Source: Prochlorococcus marinus CUG1415
GTDB taxonomy: Bacteria > Cyanobacteriota > Cyanobacteriia > PCC-6307 > Cyanobiaceae
Assembly: GCF_017696015.1 (NCBI RefSeq)
Contig: NZ_JAAORL010000002.1
Location: forward strand, 434,001-498,000
Reading direction: 5' to 3'
Length of the DNA: 64,000 nt
Both the position numbers and the translations under genes were made by a program. How positions within the stretch are numbered: the stretch's first letter is position 1; each line of letters opens with the position of its first letter. Under the pieces are notes generated by a model. The model had not been told where the DNA came from and did no database searches. It saw only the letters and a list, made by a program, of their open reading frames with translations. Of the stretch, positions 21,354 through 33,030 are shown piece after piece.

Positions 21354-22010
21354 TTAATTTTCTTTAATATCAGGAAAACTTTCTTTCAAGGCTGTTCTTG
21401 CTGCAAGTTGTTTTCTAGTATGATCAAGCATTTCATATTCTCTTTGCAAACGAGCATAAGTATTTCTTTCTTCTAGAAGTCTTTGCTGTTCCTCCGCAAC
21501 AGGACCTCCCAAATGAGCCCCTATCCAAAAAGATAATTCCATAGGATTATTAGGTAATTTATCGGGTAATTTTTTCCTAGTATTTGTTAATTTGCTTGTT
21601 AGGTTAATAACGTCACTAAGTGCATCTGTGACTGAATCTTTTAGAGAATCTAATGTTTGAAGGTTATCAATATTTTCATCACTAATCCAACTTACCATCG
21701 CTGAACAAAATGGAGTTGAACGTATTATTTCTAAGACTTGAAATCTTTGTTGTCCCATAGTGATAATATTACTTCTCCCATCCTCTGCAGTTTGATGTTT
21801 TATTATTTGGGCACAGCATCCAACGTTAGCCATACTTTTAGTATTTGGATCCCATTTTATAACTCCAAACATAGAATCCGTCTCTAAGACAGACTGGAGC
21901 ATAATTCTATACCTCGATTCAAAAATATGCAAAGGCAATACTTCTTGAGGGAAAAGGACTACTTCTGGCAAAGGAAATAAAGGTAATTCCCTTACTGAGA
22001 GCTCTCCCAT
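21354..22010 (-). CDS. LON peptidase substrate-binding domain protein
   Basis: A 218-residue protein that is essentially the N-terminal LON domain alone: LPLFPLPEVVLFPQEVLPLHIFESRYRIML at the start, then FGVIKW, GCCAQII and MGQQRFQVLEI. There is no AAA or protease domain. A helical C-terminus rich in Glu, Arg and Leu follows. Such stand-alone LON proteins are widespread in cyanobacteria and of unknown function. It lies 56 bp after rpsJ on the same strand, so it may be read from the str operon. Confidence 0.9.
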   Translation of the reverse strand: MGELSVRELPLFPLPEVVLFPQEVLPLHIFESRYRIMLQSVLETDSMFGVIKWDPNTKSMANVGCCAQIIKHQTAEDGRSNIITMGQQRFQVLEIIRSTPFCSAMVSWISDENIDNLQTLDSLKDSVTDALSDVINLTSKLTNTRKKLPDKLPNNPMELSFWIGAHLGGPVAEEQQRLLEERNTYARLQREYEMLDHTRKQLAARTALKESFPDIKEN

Positions 22011-22066
22011 TTAAACCTCATTTATATCTATTTATATTAAACAATTTAAGTCCTTTTGGGGATTTA

Positions 22067-22387
22067 TTAAAGTTTAACTTCTATATCTACACCACTAGGA
22101 AGATCCAACTTCATTAAAGCATCAATAGTTTTTGCGGAAGGACTATAAATATCAATAATTCTTCTATGAGTTCTTGTCTCAAAATGCTCTCTGGAGTCTT
22201 TATCAACATGAGGTGATCTTAGGACACAATAAATCTTTCTTTTCGTTGGTAAAGGTATTGGGCCTATTGCTGAAGCTGAAGTGCTATCAGCAGTTTGGAT
22301 TATTTTATCGCAAGACAAATCTAGCATTCTTCTATCAAATGCTTTAAGTCTTATTCTTATTTTTTGTTGTGCAATTGATGCCGTCAT
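22067..22387 (-). CDS. rpsJ: 30S ribosomal protein S10
   Basis: A 106-residue S10: [17 protein letters not shown] at the start, [28 protein letters not shown] in the middle and [13 protein letters not shown] at the end. In cyanobacteria rpsJ ends the str operon rather than leading the S10 operon, as seen here behind tuf. S10 is also the NusE antitermination partner of NusA, encoded elsewhere in this window. Confidence 0.98.
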   Translation of the reverse strand: MTASIAQQKIRIRLKAFDRRMLDLSCDKIIQTADSTSASAIGPIPLPTKRKIYCVLRSPHVDKDSREHFETRTHRRIIDIYSPSAKTIDALMKLDLPSGVDIEVKL

Positions 22388-22409
22388 AATTTAAATTAAC
22401 TTCTAGTTG

Positions 22410-22434
22410 AGGGTCATTGATTAACAACGACCCT
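22410..22434 (-). promoter_or_regulatory. Stem-loop between tuf and rpsJ
   Basis: AGGGTC (22410-22415) pairs with GACCCT (22429-22434), and TTG/CAA can extend the stem inside the loop. There is no U-run, so it is more likely an RNA processing or mRNA-stability element than a full terminator. It sits in the 100-bp gap between tuf and rpsJ. Confidence 0.4.
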
Positions 22435-22487
22435 AAGCCATTAACTATATTAAGTCATTGAGGTTGAAATCTTAAAATTCAAATAGA

Positions 22488-23687
22488 TTATTTGAGAATT
22501 TTAGAAACAACTCCAGCACCAATAGTACGTCCACCTTCACGGATTGCGAATCGCATACCTTGTTCGATAGCTACTGGACAAATCAATTCACCAGTCATTT
22601 TGATTCTGTCTCCTGGCATAACCATTTCAACATTAGAGCCATCGTCAGAGGTAAATGCTGTTATTTGACCTGTTACATCAGTTGTTCTGATATAAAACTG
22701 TGGTCTATATCCCGCGAAGAAAGGAGTATGTCTTCCACCCTCTTCTTTTTTAAGAACATAAACTTCTCCCTCAAACTGAGTATGAGGAGTAATGGATCCT
22801 TTCTTTACGAGTACCATACCTCTCTCAATATCTTCTTTCTGAACACCACGTAAAAGTAAACCAACATTATCGCCAGCCATACCTTCATCAAGAAGTTTTC
22901 GGAACATTTCAACTCCAGTAACAGTTGTTAGTCTTGTATCTCTTATTCCAACTATTTCGACTTCTTCTCCAACCTTAACTTTACCTCTCTCAATTCGTCC
23001 AGTAGCAACAGTTCCTCTACCCGTAATTGAGAAAACATCTTCAACTGCCATCAAGAATGGTTTATCAACTTCTCTTTCTGGTTCAGGAATACTAGCATCA
23101 ACTGCTTTCATTAATTCTTCAATTTTTGATTCCCATTGAGTATCACCTTCAAGAGCTTTTAAACCGGAAACCTGAACTATAGGAATATCATCTCCAGGGA
23201 AGTCATAACTATCTAATAGTTCTCTAATTTCCATTTCAACAAGTTCAATAATTTCTTCATCATCGACCATATCGCACTTATTTAGAGCTACTACAAGAGC
23301 AGGAACTCCAACCTGTTTAGCTAGAAGAATATGCTCTTTTGTTTGGGCCATAGGGCCATCAGTAGCTGCGCAAACCAGAATAGCTCCGTCCATTTGGGCG
23401 GCCCCTGTAATCATGTTTTTTACATAATCAGCGTGTCCAGGGCAATCAACATGAGCATAGTGTCTGCCTTCAGTCTCATATTCAACGTGAGCTGTATTAA
23501 TAGTAATGCCACGCTCTCTTTCCTCAGGAGCACCATCAATGTCTCCATAGTCTTGAGCTTGAGCTTGACCTTTTTTTGCTAGTACATTTGTAATAGCAGC
23601 AGTAAGTGTTGTTTTCCCATGATCAACATGGCCAATAGTACCTATGTTGACATGTGGTTTGTTTCTTTCGAACTTCTCGCGAGCCAT
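22488..23687 (-). CDS. tuf: Elongation factor Tu
   Basis: A 399-residue EF-Tu, the GTPase delivering aminoacyl-tRNA to the ribosome. All GTPase motifs are present: [17 protein letters not shown] and NKCDMVD, plus the effector region [13 protein letters not shown] and the C-terminal barrel ending [11 protein letters not shown] single copy is seen here, third from the end of the str operon's translation genes, 45 bp after fusA. Confidence 0.99.
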   Translation of the reverse strand: MAREKFERNKPHVNIGTIGHVDHGKTTLTAAITNVLAKKGQAQAQDYGDIDGAPEERERGITINTAHVEYETEGRHYAHVDCPGHADYVKNMITGAAQMDGAILVCAATDGPMAQTKEHILLAKQVGVPALVVALNKCDMVDDEEIIELVEMEIRELLDSYDFPGDDIPIVQVSGLKALEGDTQWESKIEELMKAVDASIPEPEREVDKPFLMAVEDVFSITGRGTVATGRIERGKVKVGEEVEIVGIRDTRLTTVTGVEMFRKLLDEGMAGDNVGLLLRGVQKEDIERGMVLVKKGSITPHTQFEGEVYVLKKEEGGRHTPFFAGYRPQFYIRTTDVTGQITAFTSDDGSNVEMVMPGDRIKMTGELICPVAIEQGMRFAIREGGRTIGAGVVSKILK

Positions 23688-23732
23688 TTTGAATTAAAGA
23701 ATCGAGGGTTTAATAGTGTTTTTGTTTAGAGA

Positions 23733-25808
23733 TCAGGAGTTGCCCTGATTCTTGGAAATGATAGCTTCAGCAACATTACGAGGAACTTCCTCATAATTTG
23801 CGAACTCCATTGAAAATATACCCCGACCTTGAGTCATTGATCGGAGTTGAGTGGCATAACCGAACATTTCGGCTAAGGGCACTTTGGCCTGTACCTTAGA
23901 CAATCCATCATCAACAGACTGTCCTTCTACTTGACCTCTTCTAGAAGAGAGATCACCAATTACAGATCCAAGAAAGTCGTCAGGACTTTCGACCTCAACT
24001 TTCATCATAGGCTCTAACAGGACAGGATTGCATTTTTTAACCCCATCTTTAAAAGCCATAGAACCTGCAATTTTGAAGGCCATTTCAGATGAGTCTACAT
24101 CGTGGAATGAACCATCGACTAGTGTTACTTTTACATCAATTAGTGGATAACCAGCAAGAACACCAGATTCACAGGTTTCTTTCATTCCATTAGAGGCAGG
24201 GCCAATGTACTCTTTAGGTACAGCTCCACCAACAATTTTGTTGACAAATTCAAAACCTTTACCAACTTCAGCAGGTTCCATTTCAATTATTACATGACCA
24301 TATTGACCTTTTCCTCCTGTTTGTCTTGCATATTTGCCTTCACCTTTGGAACTAGACCTAATGGTTTCTCTGTATGAAACCTGGGGAGCTCCAATATTAG
24401 CTTCAACTTTAAATTCCCTTAACATTCTGTCAACGAGGATTTCCAGGTGCAACTCACCCATACCAGCAATTACAGTTTGATTTGTCTCAGGATCTGTACT
24501 TACCCTAAATGTTGGATCCTCTTCAGATAAAGCAGTTAAAGCTTTTGATAATTTTTCCATATCCCCTTTAGTTTTTGGCTCAACGGCCACTGAGATAACT
24601 GGTTCAGGGATAAACAATGTCTCTAAAACTATAGGGTCTTCTGTATTACATAACGTGTCACCAGTAGTTGTGTTCTTAAGACCTAGTACAGCTCCTAAAT
24701 CTCCAGCCCTCAATTCATCAACCTCCTCTCTTTCATCAGCCTTTAAAATTACTAATCTAGAAATTCTCTCTTTTGCATCTTTAGTAGAATTCATTACATA
24801 ACTGCCCTTTGAAAGAACACCTGAATACATCCTTACAAAAGTTAATTTCCCATAGGGATCTGACATCACTTTGAATGCTAGTGCACTAAAAGGAGCATTA
24901 TCATCTGAAGGTCTTACATCTTCTTTACCACTTGGTAAAACACCTTGTATTGGTTTTACATCAACTGGAGCTGGCAAGTAATCAACTACAGCGTCTAAAA
25001 CCAGTTGGACGCCTTTATTCTTAAAAGCTGAACCGCACAATACTGGAACCAATCCATGTTTTAAAACCCCTTCCCTGATACCTTTTTTAAGTTGTTCTTC
25101 AGATAATTCTCCTGTCTCGAGGAATACTTCTATTAACTCTTCATCATTTTCTGCAACACTCTCCATTAACTTATATCTCCACTCAGCAGCTTCTTCCTCC
25201 ATTTCAGATGGAATTTGGGCTTCTTCAATATCAGTACCTAAGTCATTTTTGTAAAGATAAGCTTTGTTGGCGACTAAATCAATAATTCCTGTGAGATCAC
25301 CTTCAGCTCCAATAGGTAGCTGAATTGGAAGTGCATTTGCCTTTAGTCGATCTTTAATTTGCTTATTAACCTTTAGAAAATCTGCACCAGTTCTATCCAT
25401 TTTATTAACAAAAACCATTCTAGGGACAGAGTATCTATCTGCTTGACGCCAAACTGTTTCAGATTGAGGCTGAACTCCACCAACTGCGCAAAACACAGCT
25501 ATAACCCCATCCAAGACGCGCATTGATCTTTCCACTTCAATAGTGAAGTCAACGTGTCCAGGAGTATCAATAATATTAATTCTGTGATCTTGCCAACTAG
25601 TAGAGATTGCGGCAGCAGTAATAGTTATTCCTCTTTCTCTTTCTTGAGCCATCCAATCTGTTACGGCAGCACCATCATGAACCTCTCCTATCTTATGAAC
25701 TACACCTGAATAAAACAAAATTCTTTCAGTTGTTGTTGTCTTCCCTGCATCAATATGAGCGGCTATACCTATATTCCTTACTCGTTCTAGGGGAAAGTCG
25801 CGTGCCAA
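23733..25808 (-). CDS. fusA: Elongation factor G
   Basis: A 691-residue EF-G, the translocation GTPase. It shows [35 protein letters not shown] and the domain IV block [15 protein letters not shown]. Length and motifs fit the main housekeeping EF-G. Located between rpsG (97-bp gap) and tuf. Confidence 0.99.
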   Translation of the reverse strand: MARDFPLERVRNIGIAAHIDAGKTTTTERILFYSGVVHKIGEVHDGAAVTDWMAQERERGITITAAAISTSWQDHRINIIDTPGHVDFTIEVERSMRVLDGVIAVFCAVGGVQPQSETVWRQADRYSVPRMVFVNKMDRTGADFLKVNKQIKDRLKANALPIQLPIGAEGDLTGIIDLVANKAYLYKNDLGTDIEEAQIPSEMEEEAAEWRYKLMESVAENDEELIEVFLETGELSEEQLKKGIREGVLKHGLVPVLCGSAFKNKGVQLVLDAVVDYLPAPVDVKPIQGVLPSGKEDVRPSDDNAPFSALAFKVMSDPYGKLTFVRMYSGVLSKGSYVMNSTKDAKERISRLVILKADEREEVDELRAGDLGAVLGLKNTTTGDTLCNTEDPIVLETLFIPEPVISVAVEPKTKGDMEKLSKALTALSEEDPTFRVSTDPETNQTVIAGMGELHLEILVDRMLREFKVEANIGAPQVSYRETIRSSSKGEGKYARQTGGKGQYGHVIIEMEPAEVGKGFEFVNKIVGGAVPKEYIGPASNGMKETCESGVLAGYPLIDVKVTLVDGSFHDVDSSEMAFKIAGSMAFKDGVKKCNPVLLEPMMKVEVESPDDFLGSVIGDLSSRRGQVEGQSVDDGLSKVQAKVPLAEMFGYATQLRSMTQGRGIFSMEFANYEEVPRNVAEAIISKNQGNS

Positions 25809-25905
25809 TTTTAAAGCTCCAAATAAAATAATTTTTGATAAGTATAGTTCACTCTAAAAGTAAACTTTTATAATAATAAACTACTTAAGTACCTTTTTGA
25901 TGAAA

Positions 25906-26376
25906 TTAATATCTGTAATGTGCAAAAGCTTTATTAGCTTCAGCCATTTTATGAGTGTCTTCTCTTTTTTTAACTGCACTACCAGTTTCATTTGCTGCAT
26001 CCATTAACTCACCAGCAAGTTTTTGGGACATACTTTTGCCATTCCTTGCACGTGAGAATGTAACAAGCCATCTTAATGCCATAGCTGTACCCCTCTCTTG
26101 ACGTACTTCCATAGGAACTTGATATGTTGCACCACCAACTCTTCTAGCTCTTACCTCGACAAGAGGAGTAGCATTTTTTACAGCTGTTTCAAATAATTCG
26201 ACTGCATTCCCACCTGTTCTCTCACTTATTAAAGAAAAAGCATCTGACAATATTCTTTGAGCTGTAGATTTTTTACCATGTTTCATCAATCGAGAAATCA
26301 TCATTGAAGCTAGACGACTATTAAATTGAGGATCTGGAAGAACTGGTCTTTTTACTGCTGCATTACGACGTGACAT
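25906..26376 (-). CDS. rpsG: 30S ribosomal protein S7
   Basis: A 156-residue S7, which nucleates the 30S head. Contains [35 protein letters not shown] and the C-terminal [20 protein letters not shown]. It follows rpsL by 25 bp in the str operon. Confidence 0.99.
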   Translation of the reverse strand: MSRRNAAVKRPVLPDPQFNSRLASMMISRLMKHGKKSTAQRILSDAFSLISERTGGNAVELFETAVKNATPLVEVRARRVGGATYQVPMEVRQERGTAMALRWLVTFSRARNGKSMSQKLAGELMDAANETGSAVKKREDTHKMAEANKAFAHYRY

Positions 26377-26401
26377 GTTTTAAAAAAGTGATGTTTACAA
26401 A

Positions 26402-26776
26402 TTAAGCTTTTGGAGCTTTTGCTCCATACTTAGATCTGGATTGACGTCTATCTTTGACTCCAGCCGTATCTAAAGTTCCTCTTATTATATGATATCTAAC
26501 TCCTGGTAAATCCTTAACTCTTCCACCCCTAAGTAGGACTACAGAGTGTTCTTGCAAATTATGTCCAATTCCCGGGATATAAGCCGTTACTTCGAAACCA
26601 GAAGTTAATCTTACTCTCGCAACTTTTCTCAAAGCTGAATTAGGTTTTTTAGGTGTTGATGTATAGACTCTTGTACATACACCTCTTCTCTCAGGGCAAG
26701 CTTTTAATGCAGGAGATTTTGTTTTCCTAGTCAGACGTTTTCTTTCTGAACCTATTAATTGTGAGATGGTAGGCAT
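26402..26776 (-). CDS. rpsL: 30S ribosomal protein S12
   Basis: A 124-residue S12, decoding-centre protein and first gene of the str operon. The conserved streptomycin-site loops [15 protein letters not shown] and [15 protein letters not shown] carry the wild-type lysines. Divergent from gltB across 191 bp, which must contain the str promoter. Confidence 0.99.
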   Translation of the reverse strand: MPTISQLIGSERKRLTRKTKSPALKACPERRGVCTRVYTSTPKKPNSALRKVARVRLTSGFEVTAYIPGIGHNLQEHSVVLLRGGRVKDLPGVRYHIIRGTLDTAGVKDRRQSRSKYGAKAPKA

Positions 26777-26967
26777 CTATTATATTTAGATAAAAATAAA
26801 CATTCAACTATCATAACCTTTTACGAGCACCAACTAAAAGTTTTTAATCATATTTTTTTAAAAATTTGTGAAATGAAAATTCTTTGGTAAATATTCATTA
26901 TTTTTAGATTTATTTTCATATTTATTTTTATAATTAAAATAAATAACTAAATAGAATTAAATAATCC

Positions 26968-29900
26968 ATGAGAGAGAGTATCAAAAGAATCGTCGGGCCA
27001 TATCAAGATAGTTATTCCCCAAATGGAATAATTGGTGAGAAAGACGCTTGTGGAGTTGGTTTCATAGCAAATGTTAAAGGGATAGAGAGCAACTGGATCC
27101 TTAAACAATCCCTTAAGGGCCTTAATTGCATGGAGCATAGAGGAGGTTGTGGAGGAGATGGTGACTCAGGAGATGGAGCAGGCATTTTATGTTCAATTCC
27201 TTGGGGATATCTTGATCAAGAAATTAATCTAAAAAATCAACAAGACTGGGATAGAGGTTTAGGCATGGTTTTTATGCCTAATAAAAAAGAGAAAATTGAA
27301 GAATCTAAATCAATATGTCAGGAAGAAGCAGAAAAATTAGGAGTCAAGGAAACATTTTGGAGAAAAGTACCTGTTAATAATGCAATCTTAGGTCCTCTAG
27401 CTAAAGCAAATGCCCCATACATAAGTCAGTGGATTTTATACATAGATAAAAAAGTTAATCAGGATATTGAAAGGCTTTTATTTCAATTAAGGAAAAGAAT
27501 TGAAAAAAAAATAAGAGAAACTTTTAAAAACCATGTTGGGGATTGTGAATTCTATTTTGCCTCACTAAGTTCTCAAACCGTTGTATACAAAGGTATGGTA
27601 CGTTCTGAAATATTATCTGAGTTTTATCAAGACCTTAAAGAAGATAATTTTAAGGTCTCATTTTCTATTTATCATAGAAGGTTTAGTACTAACACACTTC
27701 CAAAATGGCCTCTAGCTCAGCCCATGAGATTTTTAGGTCATAACGGCGAAATAAATACTCTCTTAGGTAATATCAACTGGGCTAAAGCTTCAGAAACACA
27801 TATAGATGATTTTTGGGGAGAGTTATCCAATGAAATCAAGCCTATTGTAGATGTAAATAAAAGTGATTCATCAAATCTTGATGCAACCCTTGAAATCAAT
27901 ATTCGTTCAGGTCAGACCATTACTGACTCATTATTAAAACTTGTTCCTGAAGCATTTAGAGATCAACCAGAACTTGAACAAAGAGAAGACATTAAAGCAT
28001 TTTATGAGTATTCTGCGAGCCTACAAGAAGCTTGGGATGGTCCTGCTCTCCTTGTATTTGCTGATGGAAATTTTGTAGGAGCAACGCTTGATAGAAATGG
28101 TCTAAGACCAGCAAGATATTCAATTACAAATGATGGTTTTGTAATAATGGGTTCCGAAACAGGAGTAGTAGATCTTGAAGAGGAAAAAGTAATAGAAAAA
28201 GGTCGATTAGGTCCGGGACAAATGTTAGCAGTTGATTTTCATCAAAATAGAATCCTAAGAAATTGGGAGGTCAAATCTGAAGCAGCTCAAAGGCATAATT
28301 TTAAAACTCTCTTAAATAATAGAACTATAAAAATTGAAAATAATGAATGGGTTAAAGACTGCAAACTAAAAGACCTTGAGTTGTTACAACAACAAACTGC
28401 ATACGGTTTTTCAGCGGAAGATAATGATCTCATCTTAGATTCAATGGCTTCATTAGCTAAAGAACCTACTTATTGCATGGGTGACGACATCCCATTAGCA
28501 GTGCTTTCATCAAAGCCGCATATTTTATATGACTATTTCAAGCAGAGATTTGCGCAAGTTACTAATCCTCCTATTGACCCTCTGAGAGAAAAACTGGTAA
28601 TGAGTTTAGAAATGCATCTAGGAGAAAGATGTACACCATTTGAGATTAAAGATCCTAAACCTTTTGTTCATTTACAAAGTCCAATTCTCAATGAGGAAGA
28701 ACTCCTATCAATAAAAAAATCAAAAATTCAATATCAAACAATTTCAAGTTTGTTTAATATTGAAGAAGGTGTTCAAGGCTTAGAGAATCAGGTAAAAGAA
28801 ATTTGTAAACAGAGTGAACTCTCTATAAAAGAAGGTTGCTCTTTAATCATTATTTCTGATAAGGGAATTAATCCTAAAAAGACTTTTATTCCTCCCTTAC
28901 TTGCTGTTGGAGCAATTCATCATTATCTTCTTAAAAAAGAAATTAGACTAAAAGCTTCTCTCATAATTGAAACAGGTCAATGTTGGAGTACACATCACTT
29001 AGCTTGTTTGATTGGTTATGGTGCAAGCGCAATTTGTCCTTGGTTAACCTTCGAAGCAGGAAGACACTGGTTAAAACATCCAAAAACGCAAAAACTCATA
29101 AGTAGCAAAAAAATAAATACATTATCAATAATTGATGTTCAAGAAAATATTAAAAAAGCTCTAGAAGATGGTCTAAGAAAAATTCTTTCTAAAATAGGGA
29201 TTTCACTTTTGTCTAGTTACCATGGTGCACAAATTTTTGAAGCCGTAGGCCTTGGTTCTGACTTAATAAAAATTGCTTTTGATGGAACAACAAGCCGAAT
29301 TGCTGGCATAACATTAAAAGAATTAACTAATGAAACACTTTCAATACATACGAAAGCCTACCCAGAGATCGATTTAAAGAAATTAGAATTTTTAGGATTT
29401 GTACAATTTAGAAATAATGGAGAATATCACTCTAATAATCCTGAGATGTCCAAAGTTTTACATTCGGCTGTAAAACAAGGTCCAGGATACGATCATTTTG
29501 AAACTTACAAAAAACTCATTAGTAATAGACCGACCACATCTTTAAGAGATTTACTTACGATTAGATCAAAAAGAAAACGCATTCCATTAGAGGAAGTTGA
29601 AAGTATTGAATCAATTTGCAAAAGATTTTGCACTGGAGGAATGAGTTTGGGTGCATTGTCAAGAGAAGCACATGAAGTTTTAGCAGTCGCAATGAATAGA
29701 ATTGGTGGAAAAAGTAATAGTGGAGAAGGGGGAGAAGATCCAGCTCGTTTTAATGTTTTAAATGATATTGATGAAAATACTCAATCAGCGACATTACCAT
29801 TTATAAAAGGTCTAGAAAATGGAGACACCGCATGCTCAGCTATTAAACAAATAGCATCAGGAAGATTTGGAGTTACGCCTGAATATCTAAGAAGTGGTAA

Positions 29901-31542
29901 ACAACTCGAAATTAAAATGGCTCAAGGTGCAAAACCTGGAGAAGGAGGACAATTGCCGGGTCCAAAAGTTGATTCTTACATCGCAAAACTAAGAAATAGC
30001 AAACCTGGAGTAGCCCTAATATCTCCTCCTCCTCATCATGATATTTATTCAATTGAAGATTTAGCTCAACTAATACATGATTTACACCAAGTTCATCCAA
30101 AAGCGAAGGTGAGCGTTAAACTTGTTTCTGAAATTGGTATAGGAACTATTGCTGCTGGAGTAAGCAAAGCTAATGCAGATGTAATTCAAATTTCAGGACA
30201 TGACGGTGGTACCGGTGCTTCACCTCTAAGTTCTATTAAACATGCAGGTTTACCATGGGAACTAGGTGTCGCTGAGGTTCACAAATCTCTATTAGAGAAT
30301 AACTTACGTGAAAGAGTAATTTTGAGAACTGATGGAGGTCTTAAGACAGGATGGGATGTGGTTATTGCTGCTTTACTAGGTGCTGAAGAATACGGTTTCG
30401 GTTCTGTCGCAATGATTGCGGAAGGATGCATAATGGCCCGGGTTTGCCATACAAATAAGTGTCCTGTTGGAGTTGCCACTCAAAAAGAAGAATTAAGAAA
30501 AAGATTTAAAGGTATACCAGAAAATGTTGTCAATTTTTTCTTATACATTGCTGAAGAAGTAAGACAGATAATGAGTAGTATCGGTGTTTCTAGTATGGAA
30601 GAACTGATTGGTAATCAAGAATTTATTTCTGCAAGAAATATCGATCTTCCAAAAACTTCTAATATTGATCTTTCTGCTTTAGTTAATTATGAAAGTTCAA
30701 CAAATGATAGATCATGGTTAAAACATTCAAAAAATGCTCATAGTAATGGTTCTGTATTAGAAGACGAGTTTTTATCTGATGCTGAATTCATAGATTCAAT
30801 TAAAAATCACGGGAATTTAACCAAAGAAATTAATATAAAAAATACAGATAGAAGTGTTTGTGCGAAGATATCAGGCGAAATCGCAGAACTTCATGGCAAT
30901 ACTGGCTTCAATGGCGAACTCAACTTAAATTTCAAAGGATATGCAGGACAAAGCTTTGGTGCCTTTTTATTGAAGGGAATGAATGTCCAATTAATCGGAG
31001 AAGCTAATGATTATGTATGCAAAGGAATGAATGGAGGAATACTTACAATAATTCCACCGACAATAGATGAAATCTCCTCCGAGCAAGTTATTTTAGGAAA
31101 CACCTGTCTTTATGGAGCAACAGGAGGGAAATTATTTGCATTAGGTAAATCGGGAGAAAGATTTGCTGTGAGAAATAGTGGGGCTACAGCAGTAACAGAA
31201 GGAGCAGGTGATCATTGCTGTGAATATATGACCGGTGGGAAAATAGTTATTCTAGGTTCCACAGGTAGAAATATAGGTGCAGGTATGACTGGTGGAATAG
31301 CATTTATACTCGATGAAAATAATGATTTAAGTAATAAAGTTAATAAGGGAATAGTTAGCATTCATAAAATAACTTCATCAAAGCAAGAGGAAATTTTATT
31401 GGAAATTATTAAAGAATATCTATTAAAAACTAAGAGCTTAAAGGCTGCCAAAATAATTAAAAATTGGTCTTATTTCATGAGAGATTTCAAACTAATAGTT
31501 CCACCAAGCGAAGAAGAAATGCTTGGCATAGAGAATTTATAA
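26968..31542 (+). CDS. gltB: Ferredoxin-dependent glutamate synthase (GOGAT)
   Basis: A 1524-residue large glutamate synthase (also called glsF), converting glutamine and 2-oxoglutarate to two glutamates. After a short propeptide the glutaminase nucleophile is Cys28 in KDACGVGF. The central FMN domain carries the 3Fe-4S cysteines Cys1154, Cys1160 and Cys1165 (CIMARVCHTNKC), and the C-terminal beta-helix ends the protein. No NADPH small subunit gene lies nearby, so I assign it as the ferredoxin type usual in cyanobacteria. A YciI-like gene follows with no gap. Confidence 0.96.
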   Translation: MRESIKRIVGPYQDSYSPNGIIGEKDACGVGFIANVKGIESNWILKQSLKGLNCMEHRGGCGGDGDSGDGAGILCSIPWGYLDQEINLKNQQDWDRGLGMVFMPNKKEKIEESKSICQEEAEKLGVKETFWRKVPVNNAILGPLAKANAPYISQWILYIDKKVNQDIERLLFQLRKRIEKKIRETFKNHVGDCEFYFASLSSQTVVYKGMVRSEILSEFYQDLKEDNFKVSFSIYHRRFSTNTLPKWPLAQPMRFLGHNGEINTLLGNINWAKASETHIDDFWGELSNEIKPIVDVNKSDSSNLDATLEINIRSGQTITDSLLKLVPEAFRDQPELEQREDIKAFYEYSASLQEAWDGPALLVFADGNFVGATLDRNGLRPARYSITNDGFVIMGSETGVVDLEEEKVIEKGRLGPGQMLAVDFHQNRILRNWEVKSEAAQRHNFKTLLNNRTIKIENNEWVKDCKLKDLELLQQQTAYGFSAEDNDLILDSMASLAKEPTYCMGDDIPLAVLSSKPHILYDYFKQRFAQVTNPPIDPLREKLVMSLEMHLGERCTPFEIKDPKPFVHLQSPILNEEELLSIKKSKIQYQTISSLFNIEEGVQGLENQVKEICKQSELSIKEGCSLIIISDKGINPKKTFIPPLLAVGAIHHYLLKKEIRLKASLIIETGQCWSTHHLACLIGYGASAICPWLTFEAGRHWLKHPKTQKLISSKKINTLSIIDVQENIKKALEDGLRKILSKIGISLLSSYHGAQIFEAVGLGSDLIKIAFDGTTSRIAGITLKELTNETLSIHTKAYPEIDLKKLEFLGFVQFRNNGEYHSNNPEMSKVLHSAVKQGPGYDHFETYKKLISNRPTTSLRDLLTIRSKRKRIPLEEVESIESICKRFCTGGMSLGALSREAHEVLAVAMNRIGGKSNSGEGGEDPARFNVLNDIDENTQSATLPFIKGLENGDTACSAIKQIASGRFGVTPEYLRSGKQLEIKMAQGAKPGEGGQLPGPKVDSYIAKLRNSKPGVALISPPPHHDIYSIEDLAQLIHDLHQVHPKAKVSVKLVSEIGIGTIAAGVSKANADVIQISGHDGGTGASPLSSIKHAGLPWELGVAEVHKSLLENNLRERVILRTDGGLKTGWDVVIAALLGAEEYGFGSVAMIAEGCIMARVCHTNKCPVGVATQKEELRKRFKGIPENVVNFFLYIAEEVRQIMSSIGVSSMEELIGNQEFISARNIDLPKTSNIDLSALVNYESSTNDRSWLKHSKNAHSNGSVLEDEFLSDAEFIDSIKNHGNLTKEINIKNTDRSVCAKISGEIAELHGNTGFNGELNLNFKGYAGQSFGAFLLKGMNVQLIGEANDYVCKGMNGGILTIIPPTIDEISSEQVILGNTCLYGATGGKLFALGKSGERFAVRNSGATAVTEGAGDHCCEYMTGGKIVILGSTGRNIGAGMTGGIAFILDENNDLSNKVNKGIVSIHKITSSKQEEILLEIIKEYLLKTKSLKAAKIIKNWSYFMRDFKLIVPPSEEEMLGIENL

Positions 31543-31836
31543 ATGCCTTTCTTTGTAAAAACTGAAGTTATAAAAAAAGAATACTTAATTAATAATGATT
31601 TAAAAAGAAAAATAATTACAGAGCATATTAATTGGATAAAAAAATTAAAAAAAGAGGGTCTTAATATAAAAAGTGGTTTTTTAATTGATGAATTAAAGAG
31701 ACCAGGTGATGGCGGATTACTTTTTCTTGAGATAAATAATTATGAAAATGCTCTAGAAATCATCAAAAATGATCCAATGATTACAAATGATCTAGTTGTG
31801 TGGAAATTAAATGAGTGGGTAGATTCAGATCAATAA
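31543..31836 (+). CDS. YciI-like protein
   Basis: A 97-residue protein of the YciI/YCII dimeric alpha-beta family: the stretch LKRKIITEHINWIKKLKKEG supplies the conserved His, and FLEINNYENALEIIKNDP is the typical second half. YciI proteins have a ferredoxin-like fold; some have enzyme activity but most have no known role. Its ATG directly follows the gltB stop, so translation is probably coupled and it may serve nitrogen assimilation, which is inference from position only. Confidence 0.82.
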   Translation: MPFFVKTEVIKKEYLINNDLKRKIITEHINWIKKLKKEGLNIKSGFLIDELKRPGDGGLLFLEINNYENALEIIKNDPMITNDLVVWKLNEWVDSDQ

Positions 31837-31842
31837 AAATGA

Positions 31843-32736
31843 TTATCTTGGATACTTTTTCATGAGTTTTTGAATCTCTTCAGCATGGTAACTACTACGA
31901 GTTAAAGGAGAACTAACTACTTGCATAAAGTCCAAATCTTTTTCCCCGAAAACTTTAAAATAATTAAATTTTGAAGGACTCACAAATCTTTGAACAGGTA
32001 AATGATTAGGACCAGGAGATAAATATTGGCCAATAGTAACTATGTCAACGTAATTACTCCTTAAATCCTCAAGAAGATTCAAAACCTCCTCATCTTTTTC
32101 CCCTAAACCAAGCATAAAGCCTGACTTTGTATAAACTTTAGGAGAATAATCTCTAGTTCTTTTAAGTAATTCTAGAGTTCTCTCATATTTACCCTGAGGT
32201 CTCACCTTTTTATATAACGATGGCACAGTTTCAATATTGTGGTTTAAAACATTTGGATTGGAATCAAGAACTTTTTCAAGCGCTTTCCAGTTACCACAAA
32301 AATCAGGAATTAAAAGCTCGATCGTAGTTTCAGGAGATTTTTTTCTTACTTGATAAACACATTTAAAAAATTGAGATGCACCACCATCCTCAAGATCGTC
32401 TCTATTAACTGATGTGATTACAACATGCTTAAGCTTCATTCTATAAACGGCCTCGGCTAGACGATATGGTTCTGTTGGGTCTAAATCCCTCTTAGATCTA
32501 TCAAAATCAATATCGCAATATGGACATGCCCTAGTGCAGCCAGGGCCCATTATGAGGAAAGTTGCAGTTCCACTTGCAAAACATTCACCGATATTTGGAC
32601 AACTTGCTTCTTGACATACAGTATTGAGATTTAAATCATTTAATAAATTTGCAGTATTACCAATTCTCTCAATTTGCGGAGCTTTTACTCTTAACCAATC
32701 AGGTTTTGAAATTAAACTATTAGGATTATTAGTCAA
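31843..32736 (-). CDS. lipA: Lipoyl synthase
   Basis: A 297-residue radical SAM lipoyl synthase, inserting two sulfurs into octanoyl groups of 2-oxoacid dehydrogenases and the glycine cleavage H protein. The auxiliary cluster cysteines are 41, 46 and 52 ([12 protein letters not shown]), the radical SAM cysteines 67, 71 and 74 (CTRACPYC), and the C-terminal RSSYHAEE supplies the cluster-binding serine. Many cyanobacteria carry two lipA copies; which one this is cannot be told. Converges on the YciI gene 6 bp away. Confidence 0.96.
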   Translation of the reverse strand: MTNNPNSLISKPDWLRVKAPQIERIGNTANLLNDLNLNTVCQEASCPNIGECFASGTATFLIMGPGCTRACPYCDIDFDRSKRDLDPTEPYRLAEAVYRMKLKHVVITSVNRDDLEDGGASQFFKCVYQVRKKSPETTIELLIPDFCGNWKALEKVLDSNPNVLNHNIETVPSLYKKVRPQGKYERTLELLKRTRDYSPKVYTKSGFMLGLGEKDEEVLNLLEDLRSNYVDIVTIGQYLSPGPNHLPVQRFVSPSKFNYFKVFGEKDLDFMQVVSSPLTRSSYHAEEIQKLMKKYPR

Positions 32737-33030
32737 ATTAATTCGTTCTTGCCTGTAATTTTATTTTACTAAAAACAAGATAAATTAACTATTAATAATT
32801 TCAAAGATGAAGCCAATTCAATAGCAGTCAAAAAATAAAATAAATTTCACTAATCCATCTACAATTTAGAAAATCCTAATTCAAGTTAATAGTTACACAA
32901 TAGACACGTTTCATTAACTAAAATAAAAACAGAATCTAGAACTATATTTTTAATACAGATATCAGAACAGTTTAATTACAGGCCAGATAAATAGATTAAT
33001 TTTATATAATTACTTTTTTTGTACTAAAAA
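32737..33030. other. 294-bp gap between lipA and the recombinase-like gene
   Basis: Very A+T-rich DNA that must hold the lipA promoter and the start signals of the recombinase-like gene. I see no ORF, strong hairpin or RNA gene here. Confidence 0.5.

Noticed and set aside
26777-26967. Possible NtcA site (GTA-N8-TAC) before gltB
   Set aside because: Only a half match (GTAAATATTCATTA near 26887) was found; the second triplet is wrong, so no call.
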